Shown piece after piece: positions 43,844 to 52,700 of a stretch of DNA of 64,000 nt (position 1 is the stretch's first letter; each line of letters starts with the position of its first letter). This DNA comes from Carboxylicivirga sp964602515 (GTDB lineage Bacteria; Bacteroidota; Bacteroidia; Bacteroidales; Marinilabiliaceae). The notes under the pieces were generated by a model that was not told the origin of the DNA, ran no database searches, and was given only the letters and a program-made list of their open reading frames with translations. The stretch lies in assembly GCA_964602515.1 (NCBI GenBank), contig CAZRRJ010000014.1, forward strand, positions 1-64,000. The letters are read 5' to 3'. A program made the translations under genes and the position numbers.

Positions 43844-44605
43844 ATGAAGATAATTTCATGGAATGTAAACGGTATCAGAGCCGTTACCAAAAAGAATTTT
43901 TTTGAAGATTTTAAAGCAATGGAGGCTGATATTTTATGCTTGCAGGAAACAAAAGCCCAAGATGACCAGGTAGCGGATACTTTAGCTGATTTATCAGACT
44001 ATCATATTTATTCCAATTCGGCTGTAAAAAAAGGATATGCCGGTACTGCTATTATATCAAAAGAAAAACCATTGAGTATTAGCAAAGATATGGGCATTGA
44101 GGAACATGACCAGGAAGGTCGGATTCTTTGTGCTGAATATGAAAGCTTTTATGTTGTTACCGTTTACGTACCTAATTCTGGAAGTGAACTAAAGCGACTT
44201 TCTTATCGTCAGAAATGGGATAAGTCTTTTTTCAACTATCTGAAAAAACAGGAGGAGGAAAAACCAGTGTTGGTATGTGGAGATTTTAATGTGGCACACA
44301 CTGCAATAGATTTGGCCCGGCCAAAACCAAACTATAACAAATCAGCCGGATTTATGCAGGAAGAAATTGACGGTATGGATCGTTTTACACAAGGTGGACT
44401 AAAAGATACTTTCCGTCATTTTTACCCTGAAGAAAAAAACCGCTACTCATGGTGGAGCTACAGAGCCGGGGCACGTGGTAAGAATGTAGGCTGGAGAATC
44501 GATTATTTTTTGGCAAGTGAAGCTTTTCTTCCTCAGCTAAAAGATGCCTTTATTTTACATGATGTAATGGGATCAGATCATTGCCCGGTGGGTGTGGAAT
44601 TATAA
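43844..44605 (+). CDS. xth: Exodeoxyribonuclease III
   Basis: The 253-aa endonuclease/exonuclease/phosphatase-fold enzyme has all ExoIII/APE motifs: SWNVNGIRA at the start, LQETKAQ (metal-binding Glu), YVPNSG (catalytic Tyr), CGDFNVAHTAIDL (Asp and Asn), GWRIDYFLAS and the final SDHCPVGVEL (catalytic His). It cleaves DNA at abasic sites and acts as a 3'-5' exonuclease in base-excision repair. Single gene. Confidence 0.95.
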   Translation: MKIISWNVNGIRAVTKKNFFEDFKAMEADILCLQETKAQDDQVADTLADLSDYHIYSNSAVKKGYAGTAIISKEKPLSISKDMGIEEHDQEGRILCAEYESFYVVTVYVPNSGSELKRLSYRQKWDKSFFNYLKKQEEEKPVLVCGDFNVAHTAIDLARPKPNYNKSAGFMQEEIDGMDRFTQGGLKDTFRHFYPEEKNRYSWWSYRAGARGKNVGWRIDYFLASEAFLPQLKDAFILHDVMGSDHCPVGVEL

Positions 44606-44675
44606 AATAAATTTCGATTTTACTTAATGCCCGGCTGTAATGGCTGAGCATTAGGTGAACCGGAATATATCTTCA

Positions 44676-45089
44676 TTACGGCTTTTTACAAGCATTTGAC
44701 AGTGCCTCTGCTAACTCTTCAGATACAGCCAGCTTTCCATTAATTAATGTTGTTGTTGTTACTATTCCTTTTAAGCATAACTGCTCATCGGGCAAACGGT
44801 ATATATCCTGATAAAACATGTATTTAATACCTTTATGCTCAGCCCGTGTACGTACTACAAAGCGGTCATTACTCTTCAAAGGCGTTTTGTAAGATAGGTC
44901 AATTCGAGCAACAACAGCCACTATATTCCTTTCAAACAAAGCTTTAAAATTAATTCCAATCGAGTCTAAAAATTCATGACGCGTATGTTCTAAATAGTTC
45001 TGGTAAACCGAATTATTAACTATCCCCTGTAAGTCACATTCGTAATCGCGTACTTTAAACTCTAACTCATAATCATATTGTTGTGCCAT
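44676..45089 (-). CDS. Acyl-CoA thioesterase (4HBT hotdog fold)
   Basis: The frame opens at 45140, but the start that fits the family is ATG 45089 (MAQQYDYELEFKVRDYECD), giving 137 aa. The segment VRDYECDLQGIVNNSVYQNYLEHTR is the 4HBT signature with the catalytic Asp. It hydrolyses an acyl-CoA or 4-hydroxybenzoyl-CoA-type thioester; relatives include YbgC and FadM. Single gene; the phoA terminator lies about 100 bp upstream. Confidence 0.88.
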   Translation of the reverse strand: MAQQYDYELEFKVRDYECDLQGIVNNSVYQNYLEHTRHEFLDSIGINFKALFERNIVAVVARIDLSYKTPLKSNDRFVVRTRAEHKGIKYMFYQDIYRLPDEQLCLKGIVTTTTLINGKLAVSEELAEALSNACKKP

Positions 45090-45190
45090 TGTGTTCTTTT
45101 TTATACCATTTATATTCAATACTACTTTAAATGCAGGCATTATCTTTCCTGGTAATACTTGGGCTGATAGAATAAGATCATCAAAAAGTA

Positions 45191-45224
45191 TAATAAAAAG
45201 CCGCCCTGAATATTCAGAACGGCT
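45191..45224 (-). terminator. Terminator of the alkaline phosphatase gene
   Basis: On the minus strand an AGCCG/CGGCT stem (ends at 45224 and 45199) extended by TCTGA/TCAG pairing is followed by TTTTTATTA. It lies 23 bp after the alkaline phosphatase stop. Confidence 0.82.
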
Positions 45225-45246
45225 ACAGTGTTATTTCAACTATTTT

Positions 45247-46419
45247 TTATTTATCCTTATCTTCTTCTTTAAATTTAAACAACTTATACATCTTTTCAAA
45301 TATTTCAGTATTATCATAAGTGCCTATAAACTCCTCCGCTCCTGCTCCAAATGCATAAACAGGAACCATAACCGCTGAATGGTGGCCTGTTGTAAATCCA
45401 GCTTTCACATACCCTTCCGCCGGATTACCCTCATTAACAGTCATTCCTCCTGTTTCATGATCAGCCGTAACAACAACAAGTGTGCGCCTGTCTTCAATAG
45501 CAAACTTTAAAGCTTCTGCTAATGCTTTATCCATATCAAGTACTTCACCGGTAACATAAGAAGCATCGTTCTGATGCCCACCCCAATCAATCTGGCTGCC
45601 TTCTACCATTAAGAAGAAACCTTTACTATCAGTATTATCCAGTATTTCAATTGCTTTACTTGTTGATTTTGTAAGCATTTCACCCCTGTCGCGATAGCCG
45701 GGATTATGTCCAACAGCTGTTAACACAGCTAATTTACCACTATTAACTTCAGCTACTTCATCAATATTATAACCAACATGATACCCTTTCTCATTAAGTT
45801 CCAACACCAGGTTTCGTTCATCCACACGCTTTGTAAAGAAATCGGCTCCACCACCAATAAATACATCAATATCAGTATCCATAAAGTCACCGGCTATTTC
45901 TTCATACATACTACGTTTGGGTTGGTGAGCAATAAATGAGGCTGGTGTTGCATGAGTTATGGCTGAAGTAGAAACCAAGCCTGTTGCCTTACCGTTTCGC
46001 TCTGCATATTCAAGAATAGTTGTTAGTTTATCACCATTAACATCCACACCAATTGCACCATTGTTCGTACGGGTTCCGGTTGACAAAGCTGTACCTCCTG
46101 CTGCCGAATCGGTAACATAATTATCAGCACTCTGAGTTTTACTAAAACCAATGTAAGGCATTTGCTCTATATTTAAACCACCATTAACTGTTATTCCAGC
46201 AAAAACCTGAGCGACCCCCATTCCATCACCAATAAAAAAGATGATATTCTTAGGGCGTTTTTTAAATCGTATATTATCGTAATCAATCTTAAGCACTTCA
46301 TGCCTTTTCTCAATTGTATATTCGTATTTTTTATGAAGATCTTTATAATCTTCTTGCGCCTGCACTTGCCAACCAGCAATAAAAAGTAGTGCTAGTACTA
46401 TAGTTGTTACATTTTTCAT
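45247..46419 (-). CDS. phoA: Alkaline phosphatase (PhoA family)
   Basis: The 390-aa protein has a signal peptide (cleavage near VQAQE, about residue 21). IFFIGDGMG (about 60-68) holds the first metal-binding Asp, and VTDSAAGGTALSTG (about 102-115) has the nucleophile Ser. TADHETGG (about 321-328) and the TTGHHSAVMVPVYAFG stretch (about 343-358) complete the zinc sites. It releases phosphate from monoesters in the periplasm. The N-terminal VLKIDYDNIRFKKRPKN stretch is family-typical for Bacteroidota. No Pho-type partner gene is adjacent. Confidence 0.93.
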   Translation of the reverse strand: MKNVTTIVLALLFIAGWQVQAQEDYKDLHKKYEYTIEKRHEVLKIDYDNIRFKKRPKNIIFFIGDGMGVAQVFAGITVNGGLNIEQMPYIGFSKTQSADNYVTDSAAGGTALSTGTRTNNGAIGVDVNGDKLTTILEYAERNGKATGLVSTSAITHATPASFIAHQPKRSMYEEIAGDFMDTDIDVFIGGGADFFTKRVDERNLVLELNEKGYHVGYNIDEVAEVNSGKLAVLTAVGHNPGYRDRGEMLTKSTSKAIEILDNTDSKGFFLMVEGSQIDWGGHQNDASYVTGEVLDMDKALAEALKFAIEDRRTLVVVTADHETGGMTVNEGNPAEGYVKAGFTTGHHSAVMVPVYAFGAGAEEFIGTYDNTEIFEKMYKLFKFKEEDKDK

Positions 46420-46628
46420 CTACCTAATAGTTTGTTTTTAACGACCAATATAACGCTCATGCAGAAATAAAGTCCTGATAATTAATTCTTTGCATAATCG
46501 CTTCGTTAAATTTTATTATCTTAATATTCAACGAAAAAAGCCAATTTTCCTAAGAAAAACAACCACCTCCCTAGTTTGTTTAGAATTTTTAAACCAAATT
46601 CACACTTCCTAAATAGATACATTACATT

Positions 46629-47111
46629 ATGGTAGATAAAACAAAAATTCTATTTGTTTGCCTTGGAAATATTTGCAGAAGTCCAAGTGCAGAAGCTGTT
46701 ATGAAAGCCCTTATTCAGAATAAAAATATCAGCCAGAATTTTGAAATTGATTCGGCCGGTATTACAGGTTATCATGCCGGCGATCCTGCTGACCAACGTA
46801 TGCAACGCCATGCTCAACAACGGGATATAAACTTAACGAGCATAAGCCGGCAGGTAAAAACACCATCGGACTTTGAGTATTTTGATTACATTATTGGTAT
46901 GGATAATCAGAATATGGATGATTTAAAACGTTTGGCTCCTACCAATGCTGCGCAAAAAAAACTGAGTAAAATGACCGATTACTGTAAGACCTACACTGGT
47001 TCCTCTGTTCCGGATCCATATTACGGCGGTGCTGCTGGGTTTGAATTAGTGTTAGATATTCTTGAAGATGCCTGTGGCGGATTATTAGAACATATTCAAG
47101 CCAATGAGTAA
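46629..47111 (+). CDS. Low-molecular-weight protein tyrosine phosphatase
   Basis: The 160-aa enzyme has the N-terminal P-loop VCLGNICRSPSAE with nucleophile Cys11 and Arg17 (CX5R), and the acid loop VPDPYYGG at about 125-132. Bacterial members dephosphorylate tyrosine kinases of polysaccharide export or act on small phosphates. The last 8 bp overlap the fructosamine kinase gene, so the two are translationally linked, a pairing known in several bacteria and consistent with protein-deglycation chemistry. Confidence 0.93.
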   Translation: MVDKTKILFVCLGNICRSPSAEAVMKALIQNKNISQNFEIDSAGITGYHAGDPADQRMQRHAQQRDINLTSISRQVKTPSDFEYFDYIIGMDNQNMDDLKRLAPTNAAQKKLSKMTDYCKTYTGSSVPDPYYGGAAGFELVLDILEDACGGLLEHIQANE

Positions 47112-47973
47112 GGCTGTTCTTACAAAAATAGAAGAGCAACTTAACTGCACCATCATCCGTCAGGAAATAGTGGGTGGTGGATGTATAGCGCAAACTTCTG
47201 TAATAAAAACAGATTTAGGCCAATCATTTTTTCTTAAACAAGGCTTTTCTAACACCCTGTTTAAGAAAGAGGCTAATGGCCTAAGGGAACTGCATAAAGC
47301 CCAGAGTATTGGTTTACCAAATATAATAATGGTTGATGAAGATTTTTTATTGCTTGAATATATAGAGGAGGGAAATAAGCCTTTATCCTTCTTTTCCGAA
47401 TTTGGAAGAGCACTTGCCAACCAGCATAAATACACATCGGCACAATATGGTTTTTACGAAGATAATTTTATTGGCTCTACACCACAAATCAATACGTATA
47501 CCGATAAGTGGCTGGATTTCTATTTCACTAACAGACTTTTATATCAATACAAATTAACTGAGGCAAATGGATACTCCGATGCTTCTTTTTGTAAGGCTTT
47601 TTTGAATATTGAAAAGCATCTTCCTACTATATTATCAGGCAGTGAAGAAGCGCCTAGCATATGTCACGGCGACTTATGGGCAGGTAATTACATGGTAAAT
47701 AAAAACGGGAAGCCGGTATTAGTTGATCCTGCGGTTTACTATGGCCATCGCGAGACTGATCTAGCTATGACCAAATTATTTGGAGGTTTTAGCCAGGATT
47801 TTTACACAAGTTACCAGGAAGAGTATCCTTTAAATGACGGGTATTTGTATCGTGAGAATATCTACGTGCTTTATCATGTTCTTAATCATCTCAATCTATT
47901 TGGTACATCGTATAAAAATGAAGCAATGCAACTTATGATGAGTTACCAAAACAAAGGTCACAATCATTACTGA
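47104..47973 (+). CDS. Fructosamine kinase family protein
   Basis: The 289-aa protein kinase-like fold enzyme has the catalytic loop CHGDLWAGNYM (about 187-197; Asp is the base), the metal-binding Asp in VLVDPAVYYGHRETDLAMTKLFGGF (about 207-231) and an N-terminal Lys-containing FFLKQG. It phosphorylates ketoamines (fructosamines, ribulosamines) on proteins or amino acids, which makes them unstable and repairs early glycation. It overlaps the LMW-PTP gene by 8 bp, forming a two-gene operon. It ends 25 bp from the convergent cytidylate-kinase-like stop. Confidence 0.92.
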   Translation: MSKAVLTKIEEQLNCTIIRQEIVGGGCIAQTSVIKTDLGQSFFLKQGFSNTLFKKEANGLRELHKAQSIGLPNIIMVDEDFLLLEYIEEGNKPLSFFSEFGRALANQHKYTSAQYGFYEDNFIGSTPQINTYTDKWLDFYFTNRLLYQYKLTEANGYSDASFCKAFLNIEKHLPTILSGSEEAPSICHGDLWAGNYMVNKNGKPVLVDPAVYYGHRETDLAMTKLFGGFSQDFYTSYQEEYPLNDGYLYRENIYVLYHVLNHLNLFGTSYKNEAMQLMMSYQNKGHNHY

Positions 47974-47998
47974 ATGTAACCCTTAACAAATACAGTGC

Positions 47999-48700
47999 TT
48001 AGATAAAACCTCTTATTTCACAAATTATAACCAATAACTCCAATACTTCATCGTCGGTAAGTGCTTTACAATTTAGTATTGCATCAAAAAAGTCAATATC
48101 TTTTTTGCCTCTCTCAAAATAATCACGGAACTGTTCACGTCTTTTGTCTTGCTCCAGGCACTCTTTCTTTGCTTCAGCAACAGTTATGTTTTCTTCTTCA
48201 GCAACAACCTTAGCGCGCCAATCAATCGGAGCTTCCAATTTTACATGAAAAGATCGGCTAATATTTTTTGTAATGGCTTCACCTGCCCGCCCAACAATTA
48301 TAACATATCCTTGCTCTGCTTCATCATGAATATATTTAGCAATGGTATTTTTAATCTTAGCATCACCGGGATAAAAATCCTCACTAAAGAAAAGTGCAAG
48401 ATCTTTAAAAAAACTACTATGCTTGTAATCGCTTAATTTTTTTACTAAACCGGAGGAAAGCTTTAATTCTTTGGCTGATTCCTCAAGTATTTCCTTACTT
48501 ATCCAGCGCCACTCTTTATTCTCTCCACTAACCCTGCTCTTTTCAGTCAGTAGTTCACAAAGTTTTTCGGCAATACGCATACCATGGCAACCATATTCTC
48601 TTGAAATTGTAATAACCGGCCCAGCATTAACCATAATGCGTGGTGATCTTACCACTTTATCCTCACGCATATTCATGTATTTTATAAATAGATTATCCAT
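47999..48700 (-). CDS. Cytidylate-kinase-like family protein
   Basis: The 233-aa P-loop-type protein has the family start PVITISREYGCHGMRIAEKL (about 28-47), where the glycine loop is ISREYGCxG rather than a classical Walker A. GYVIIVGRAGEAIT (about 131-144) and the HVKLEAPIDWRAKVV and LEQDKRREQFRDYF segments (about 153-167 and 184-197) match Cytidylate_kin2 proteins. The nucleotide substrate is not proven for this branch. The start at 48700 may be late by 8-10 codons (other Met at 9 and 11). The three small-RNA cassettes lie upstream in its orientation. Confidence 0.85.
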   Translation of the reverse strand: MDNLFIKYMNMREDKVVRSPRIMVNAGPVITISREYGCHGMRIAEKLCELLTEKSRVSGENKEWRWISKEILEESAKELKLSSGLVKKLSDYKHSSFFKDLALFFSEDFYPGDAKIKNTIAKYIHDEAEQGYVIIVGRAGEAITKNISRSFHVKLEAPIDWRAKVVAEEENITVAEAKKECLEQDKRREQFRDYFERGKKDIDFFDAILNCKALTDDEVLELLVIICEIRGFI

Positions 48701-48800
48701 TATTTTACTTTGATTAGAAAACGGATAAAAAGATACATTGTTTAGCTGATGAATAAAAATATACGGGATGCATTCTACATTGTTTCTGAGAAAAAAATAT

Positions 48801-48883
48801 AAAAAAAGGACAGATTGAGAAATCTGTCCTACCCTTAATCAGTTCATTAACTAAATCCAAAATCTATGAAAAAAAATCTACGG
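48801..48883 (-). ncRNA. Predicted small RNA, copy 1 of a tandem array
   Basis: On the minus strand an AnnTTTG-type promoter box (TTTTG at 48890-48886) is followed by about 80 nt ending in a terminator: AGGACAGATT (10-bp arm), a TCTC loop and AATCTGTCCT, then TTTTTTT (48807-48801). The conserved core holds GGATTTAGTTA. A second possible -7 box, TAGATTTTG, lies at 48866-48858, 19 nt from the first TTG, which would make the transcript about 50 nt. It lies 100 bp upstream of the cytidylate-kinase-like gene. Confidence 0.5.
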
Positions 48884-49232
48884 TACAAAAGTGGTGGTTT
48901 TTATAGTGAATAAAACTCAATCATCGTTAATCCTTGTTAAAAGACATCATCGAGTATCAAAAGTAACCTACATCTGCATTTATCAACCTGTATTTTATCA
49001 ATCAAGAGGTGAAAAACTATCAACTCCCCAAGTGTGTAACAAACTGAATGTTTTCCCCAATTTAACCCAGGTAACTACATTCCCTGATTATGCATTAAAT
49101 TAAAAAACAGTACAGCTAACACCTATTGAAGGTATTTATTAAGGTAAGCAAACAATTATCAATTGATAGATAAAAGGTAACCTGAGTTGTAAAAACCAGT
49201 AAGAAAATGATATTTTACGAAGTGAATGACAT

Positions 49233-49315
49233 AAAAAAAGGACAGATCAAAAACCTGTCCTACCCTTAATCAGTTCGTTAACTAAATCCAAAATCTATGA
49301 AAAAAAAATCTACGG
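49233..49315 (-). ncRNA. Predicted small RNA, copy 2 of a tandem array
   Basis: It has the same layout as copy 1 and is nearly identical over 144 bp including the promoter side (49233-49376 against 48801-48944). The terminator is AGGACAG, a 9-nt loop, CTGTCCT and seven T. The stem is shorter than in copy 1 because the inner pairs have changed, while the outer pairs are kept. Confidence 0.5.
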
Positions 49316-49375
49316 TACAAAGGTGGTGGTTTTTATAGTGAATAAAACTCAATCATCGTTAATCCTTGTTAAAAG

Positions 49376-49450
49376 AAAAAGGGCAGATTAAAAAACCTGC
49401 CCTTATTCATAAATCAGCTAACTAAATCCAATTTTTATGAAAAATCCCTA
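49376..49450 (-). ncRNA. Predicted small RNA, copy 3 (diverged) of a tandem array
   Basis: This diverged copy keeps the TTTGCA promoter end (CATCTTTG box at about 49461-49454, with TTTG 21 nt upstream), the GGATTTAGTTA core and the terminator. The stem is AAGGGCAG/CTGCCCTT, where an A-T pair of copies 1-2 has become G-C on both sides, a compensated change. The T-run abuts the upstream boundary of copy 2. Confidence 0.45.
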
Positions 49451-49631
49451 CTGCAAAGATGAATAAATTTGTTCGTTTATTACAAATCATCACAGTTAAG
49501 ATTTGTTAAATGTCATTTTAAAAGAAAATAGGTTTCTTTTTTTTCAATTAATCACATCCTGGTAATATTGTAAGAGATAAGTAATTTACACCTACAACCT
49601 GAAAGCAATATAGTTTACCAAATTAATGTGT

Positions 49632-49639
49632 TATTTTTG
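49632..49639 (+). promoter_or_regulatory. Promoter box of the hybrid two-component regulator
   Basis: TATTTTTG is an exact TAnnTTTG box about 67 nt before the ATG at 49706. A GTTTA sequence about 18 nt upstream is the nearest -33 candidate. Confidence 0.5.
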
Positions 49640-49705
49640 TCCATATCAATCCTGACTATTACATGATCAAGAACCATAAGTTACTAAGTACAACAACAAT
49701 TGTAA

Positions 49706-52700
49706 TTGCTATTAGATATGCATAAGCTCATATTCTTTGTTCTTCTATTTCTATTTTCCCTAGGAAAATGTAATAGGGCGTTATCTCAAAATCAGCGAAT
49801 TGTAACCAATAACATTTCAACTGACGATGGCTTAACTGACAATAATATTCATTGCATCCTTCAAGATTCTCAGGATTTTATGTGGTTTGGGAGCGAAGAA
49901 GGGCTTCACCGGTACGATGGATATACTATTGAAGTTTTTCGGCATAAAAGCAATAACCCCAACAGCATCTCTGCGAACCTGGTTAGAGCTTTATATGAGG
50001 ATCCATACGGCCGACTATGGATTGGTACAGATGGTGGTGGAATTAGTATTTACGATTTAAAAACAGAACGTTTTACACATATTAACAAAAAAACAGCAAG
50101 TAACATAAAGCTCACCTCAGATGAAGTGTTTTGCTTTGCAAAGTCAAAGGATAATAACCTTTGGGTAGGTACAAAAAACGGACTAAACCACATAACAATC
50201 TCTCCTGACAAAAATACACCTGTATCAAAAATAACCCATTATTATCATGAGCCAAACAATAGTAAAAGTCTTATTTACCCACATGTTTACTCTGTGTTAG
50301 AAGATAAAAACGGAACTTTATGGGCTGGTACAACCGAAGGAGGACTTAGCCGTCTTGATCAGGGTAGTCATTCTTTTATTAATTATTATGCTGATGGAGA
50401 AAAAGGCTCTATAAGCAGTGCAGCCATCATGTCGATCTTTGAAGATAACCAAGGCGATTTATGGTTCGGCACATGGGCACATGGCTTAAATTTATATGAC
50501 AGAGCTAACGATACTTTTATAAATTTATTACATAACGAAAACGATACAACAACAATCAGTCACAATAACGTATATGCTTTATGCGAAGATAGAGACGGTT
50601 ATTTATGGGCCGGAACATATGATGGGGGATTAAACAGGTTAAAAAGAGATGAAGATCAAAGACCATTTAAATTCGAACGGTTTATTGAGAGAAAAGATGC
50701 ACTTAAAAGCTTGTTTAAAAATAAAATAAAGGTTATTTATCCTGATAAACAAGGAAATTTATGGGCTGGCACCCTAGGTGGTGGTGTAATTCTGATCTAC
50801 AAAAAACCTGAGAATTTTATCCATATTAGAAATACATTAAGCAATTATATTTCAACATCTGCCAATTATATCAATTCTATTAGTAAGAGTGACACATCAC
50901 AAATACTAATAGGAACCAATTCGGGACTGTTTAAATTAGATCAGAATAATGGTTACTCAATGGTGTTTAAGGCTTTACTTGAAGATTCAACACAAACGCC
51001 TAACCTATACCGAAAACATATTCAAGCTATTTATCAAAGCCAGGAAGGGCATTTATGGGTAGGTACACAAACAGAAGGCCTGATGCGTTTCGTTTTTGAT
51101 AACGAAGAGTTAATCTCCTTTAGACAATACAGTCCTTACAAACCAGCTCCGTACAAAATAAACAGTATTGATATTAAGAGTATTTTTGAACATGATAACC
51201 AGCTTTGGGTGATTACCAAAGAAGGTGTTAACATATTTGATACAGTGCAGCAGCGCTTTATTTATGAAAAGAAGAATGGGCAAAGGCTATTTCCGATAAG
51301 CGAAATTTTTACATGTACTTATATTGACCAACAAAACCGCTTATGGGCAGGTACACAATACAAAGGGCTGTATTGTTTTTCCATTGACGGAGAATACGAT
51401 GGCGGCCAACTACTTTACCATTTTAATGAGGACACCACTCCTATTTCACTCGCTAACAGACAAATACTCCACATTAGCGGAGCCAATAACGGTAATATAT
51501 GGGTGGGAACAACCAAGGGTTTACATCTACTGAATCCGGACAAGAATATAAACAGGGTATATAAAGAAAAAGAGGGTTTACCATCATCTGCTGTAAGCCA
51601 GATTTATAAAGATAAAAATAACAACCTATGGCTGGGTACTTTGCAAGGCTTAGCACGTTTTAATACACAATCGGGAGTTATTACCTCCTATTTTATGCCG
51701 GGCGGATTCTTAAGTAATTATTTTATACCGGGACAGGTTGCTGAGTTTAAAGATGGATTAATAGCAATGCCATCGCAGGATGGTTTATGGGCTTTTTATC
51801 CCGACCAGGTTTCAACCAATCCACACCTTGTAAAACCGGTATTAAGAAACATTAGTTTAGCCGGAAAAAAAGTAGAAACCAATGAGCTGGTAAACAACAG
51901 GATAATTCTTAATGAAGCGCTTTCGTCCACAAAAGAAATAAAGCTTCGTTACAGCGAAAACGTAATACAGATTGGCTTTGCTGCATTATCATTTATTGAG
52001 CAAAAAGCCAATAGCTATATGTATAAACTTGAAGGTTTGGAAGATAAATGGAACTATACAGATGCAGAACACCGATCAGTCATCTACTCTAATCTTTCGC
52101 CAAATAAATATACTTTTCGTTTACGGGCTGCCAACAGCGATGGAGAATGGAATCCTGAAGAAGCCTCTTTAGTTATTATAATAAACCCGCCATTATACAG
52201 GACATGGTATGCTTACATTGCATACCTTTTCATACTAATTGCTCTTATTATTCTATCGCAACGCTTTATTATACAACGTGTAAAAGCAAGAGAACAACTT
52301 AAAAGGGAAATGATTGCCCGCGACAGGGAAGTTGTATTACACCAAATGAAGATGCGTTTCTTCACTAATATCTCTCATGAGTTTAGAACTCCTCTTACAC
52401 TTATAGCAGGTCCTTTACAAGAAATGCTTGATAATGACAGTACTTTATCAACTCCAACCAAAAGTCAGCTTAAACTGATGAAGAACAACACTGATCGGCT
52501 TTTACGCTTAATTAATCAATTGATGGATTTCCGTAAGATCAATCAGGGCAATATGCATTTAAGTGTACGCGAACGAAATATTACAAGTTTTATCAAACGT
52601 GTTGCAGAATCTTTTCAGGGAATAGCAGATCAAAAAAACATTCATTTCTCATATCATATCGACTCAAAACCGCTACTGGTTTGGTTTGATGCTGAAAAAC

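Larger units (their letters stand above)
48801..49461. repeat. Repeat block: two 144-bp direct repeats and a shorter third
   Basis: Segments 48801-48944 and 49233-49376 differ by only a few substitutions and two balanced single-base indels; 49376-49461 is a shorter, diverged third copy. They occupy the 1-kb gap 48701-49705 between two divergent genes. On the plus strand each copy contains ATGAAAAA, starting very short frames of 9-15 codons that differ between copies. Between copies 1 and 2 (48945-49232) I see no gene. Confidence 0.85.

Noticed and set aside
48891..49103. 70-codon plus-strand frame in the same gap
   Set aside because: It starts inside repeat copy 1, has no signal, domain or promoter, and is not preserved in copy 2.
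48862..49470. Small plus-strand peptides starting ATGAAAAA in the three cassettes
   Set aside because: The three frames are only 9-15 codons long and differ through single-base indels, so the peptides are not conserved, whereas the minus-strand promoter and terminator features are.
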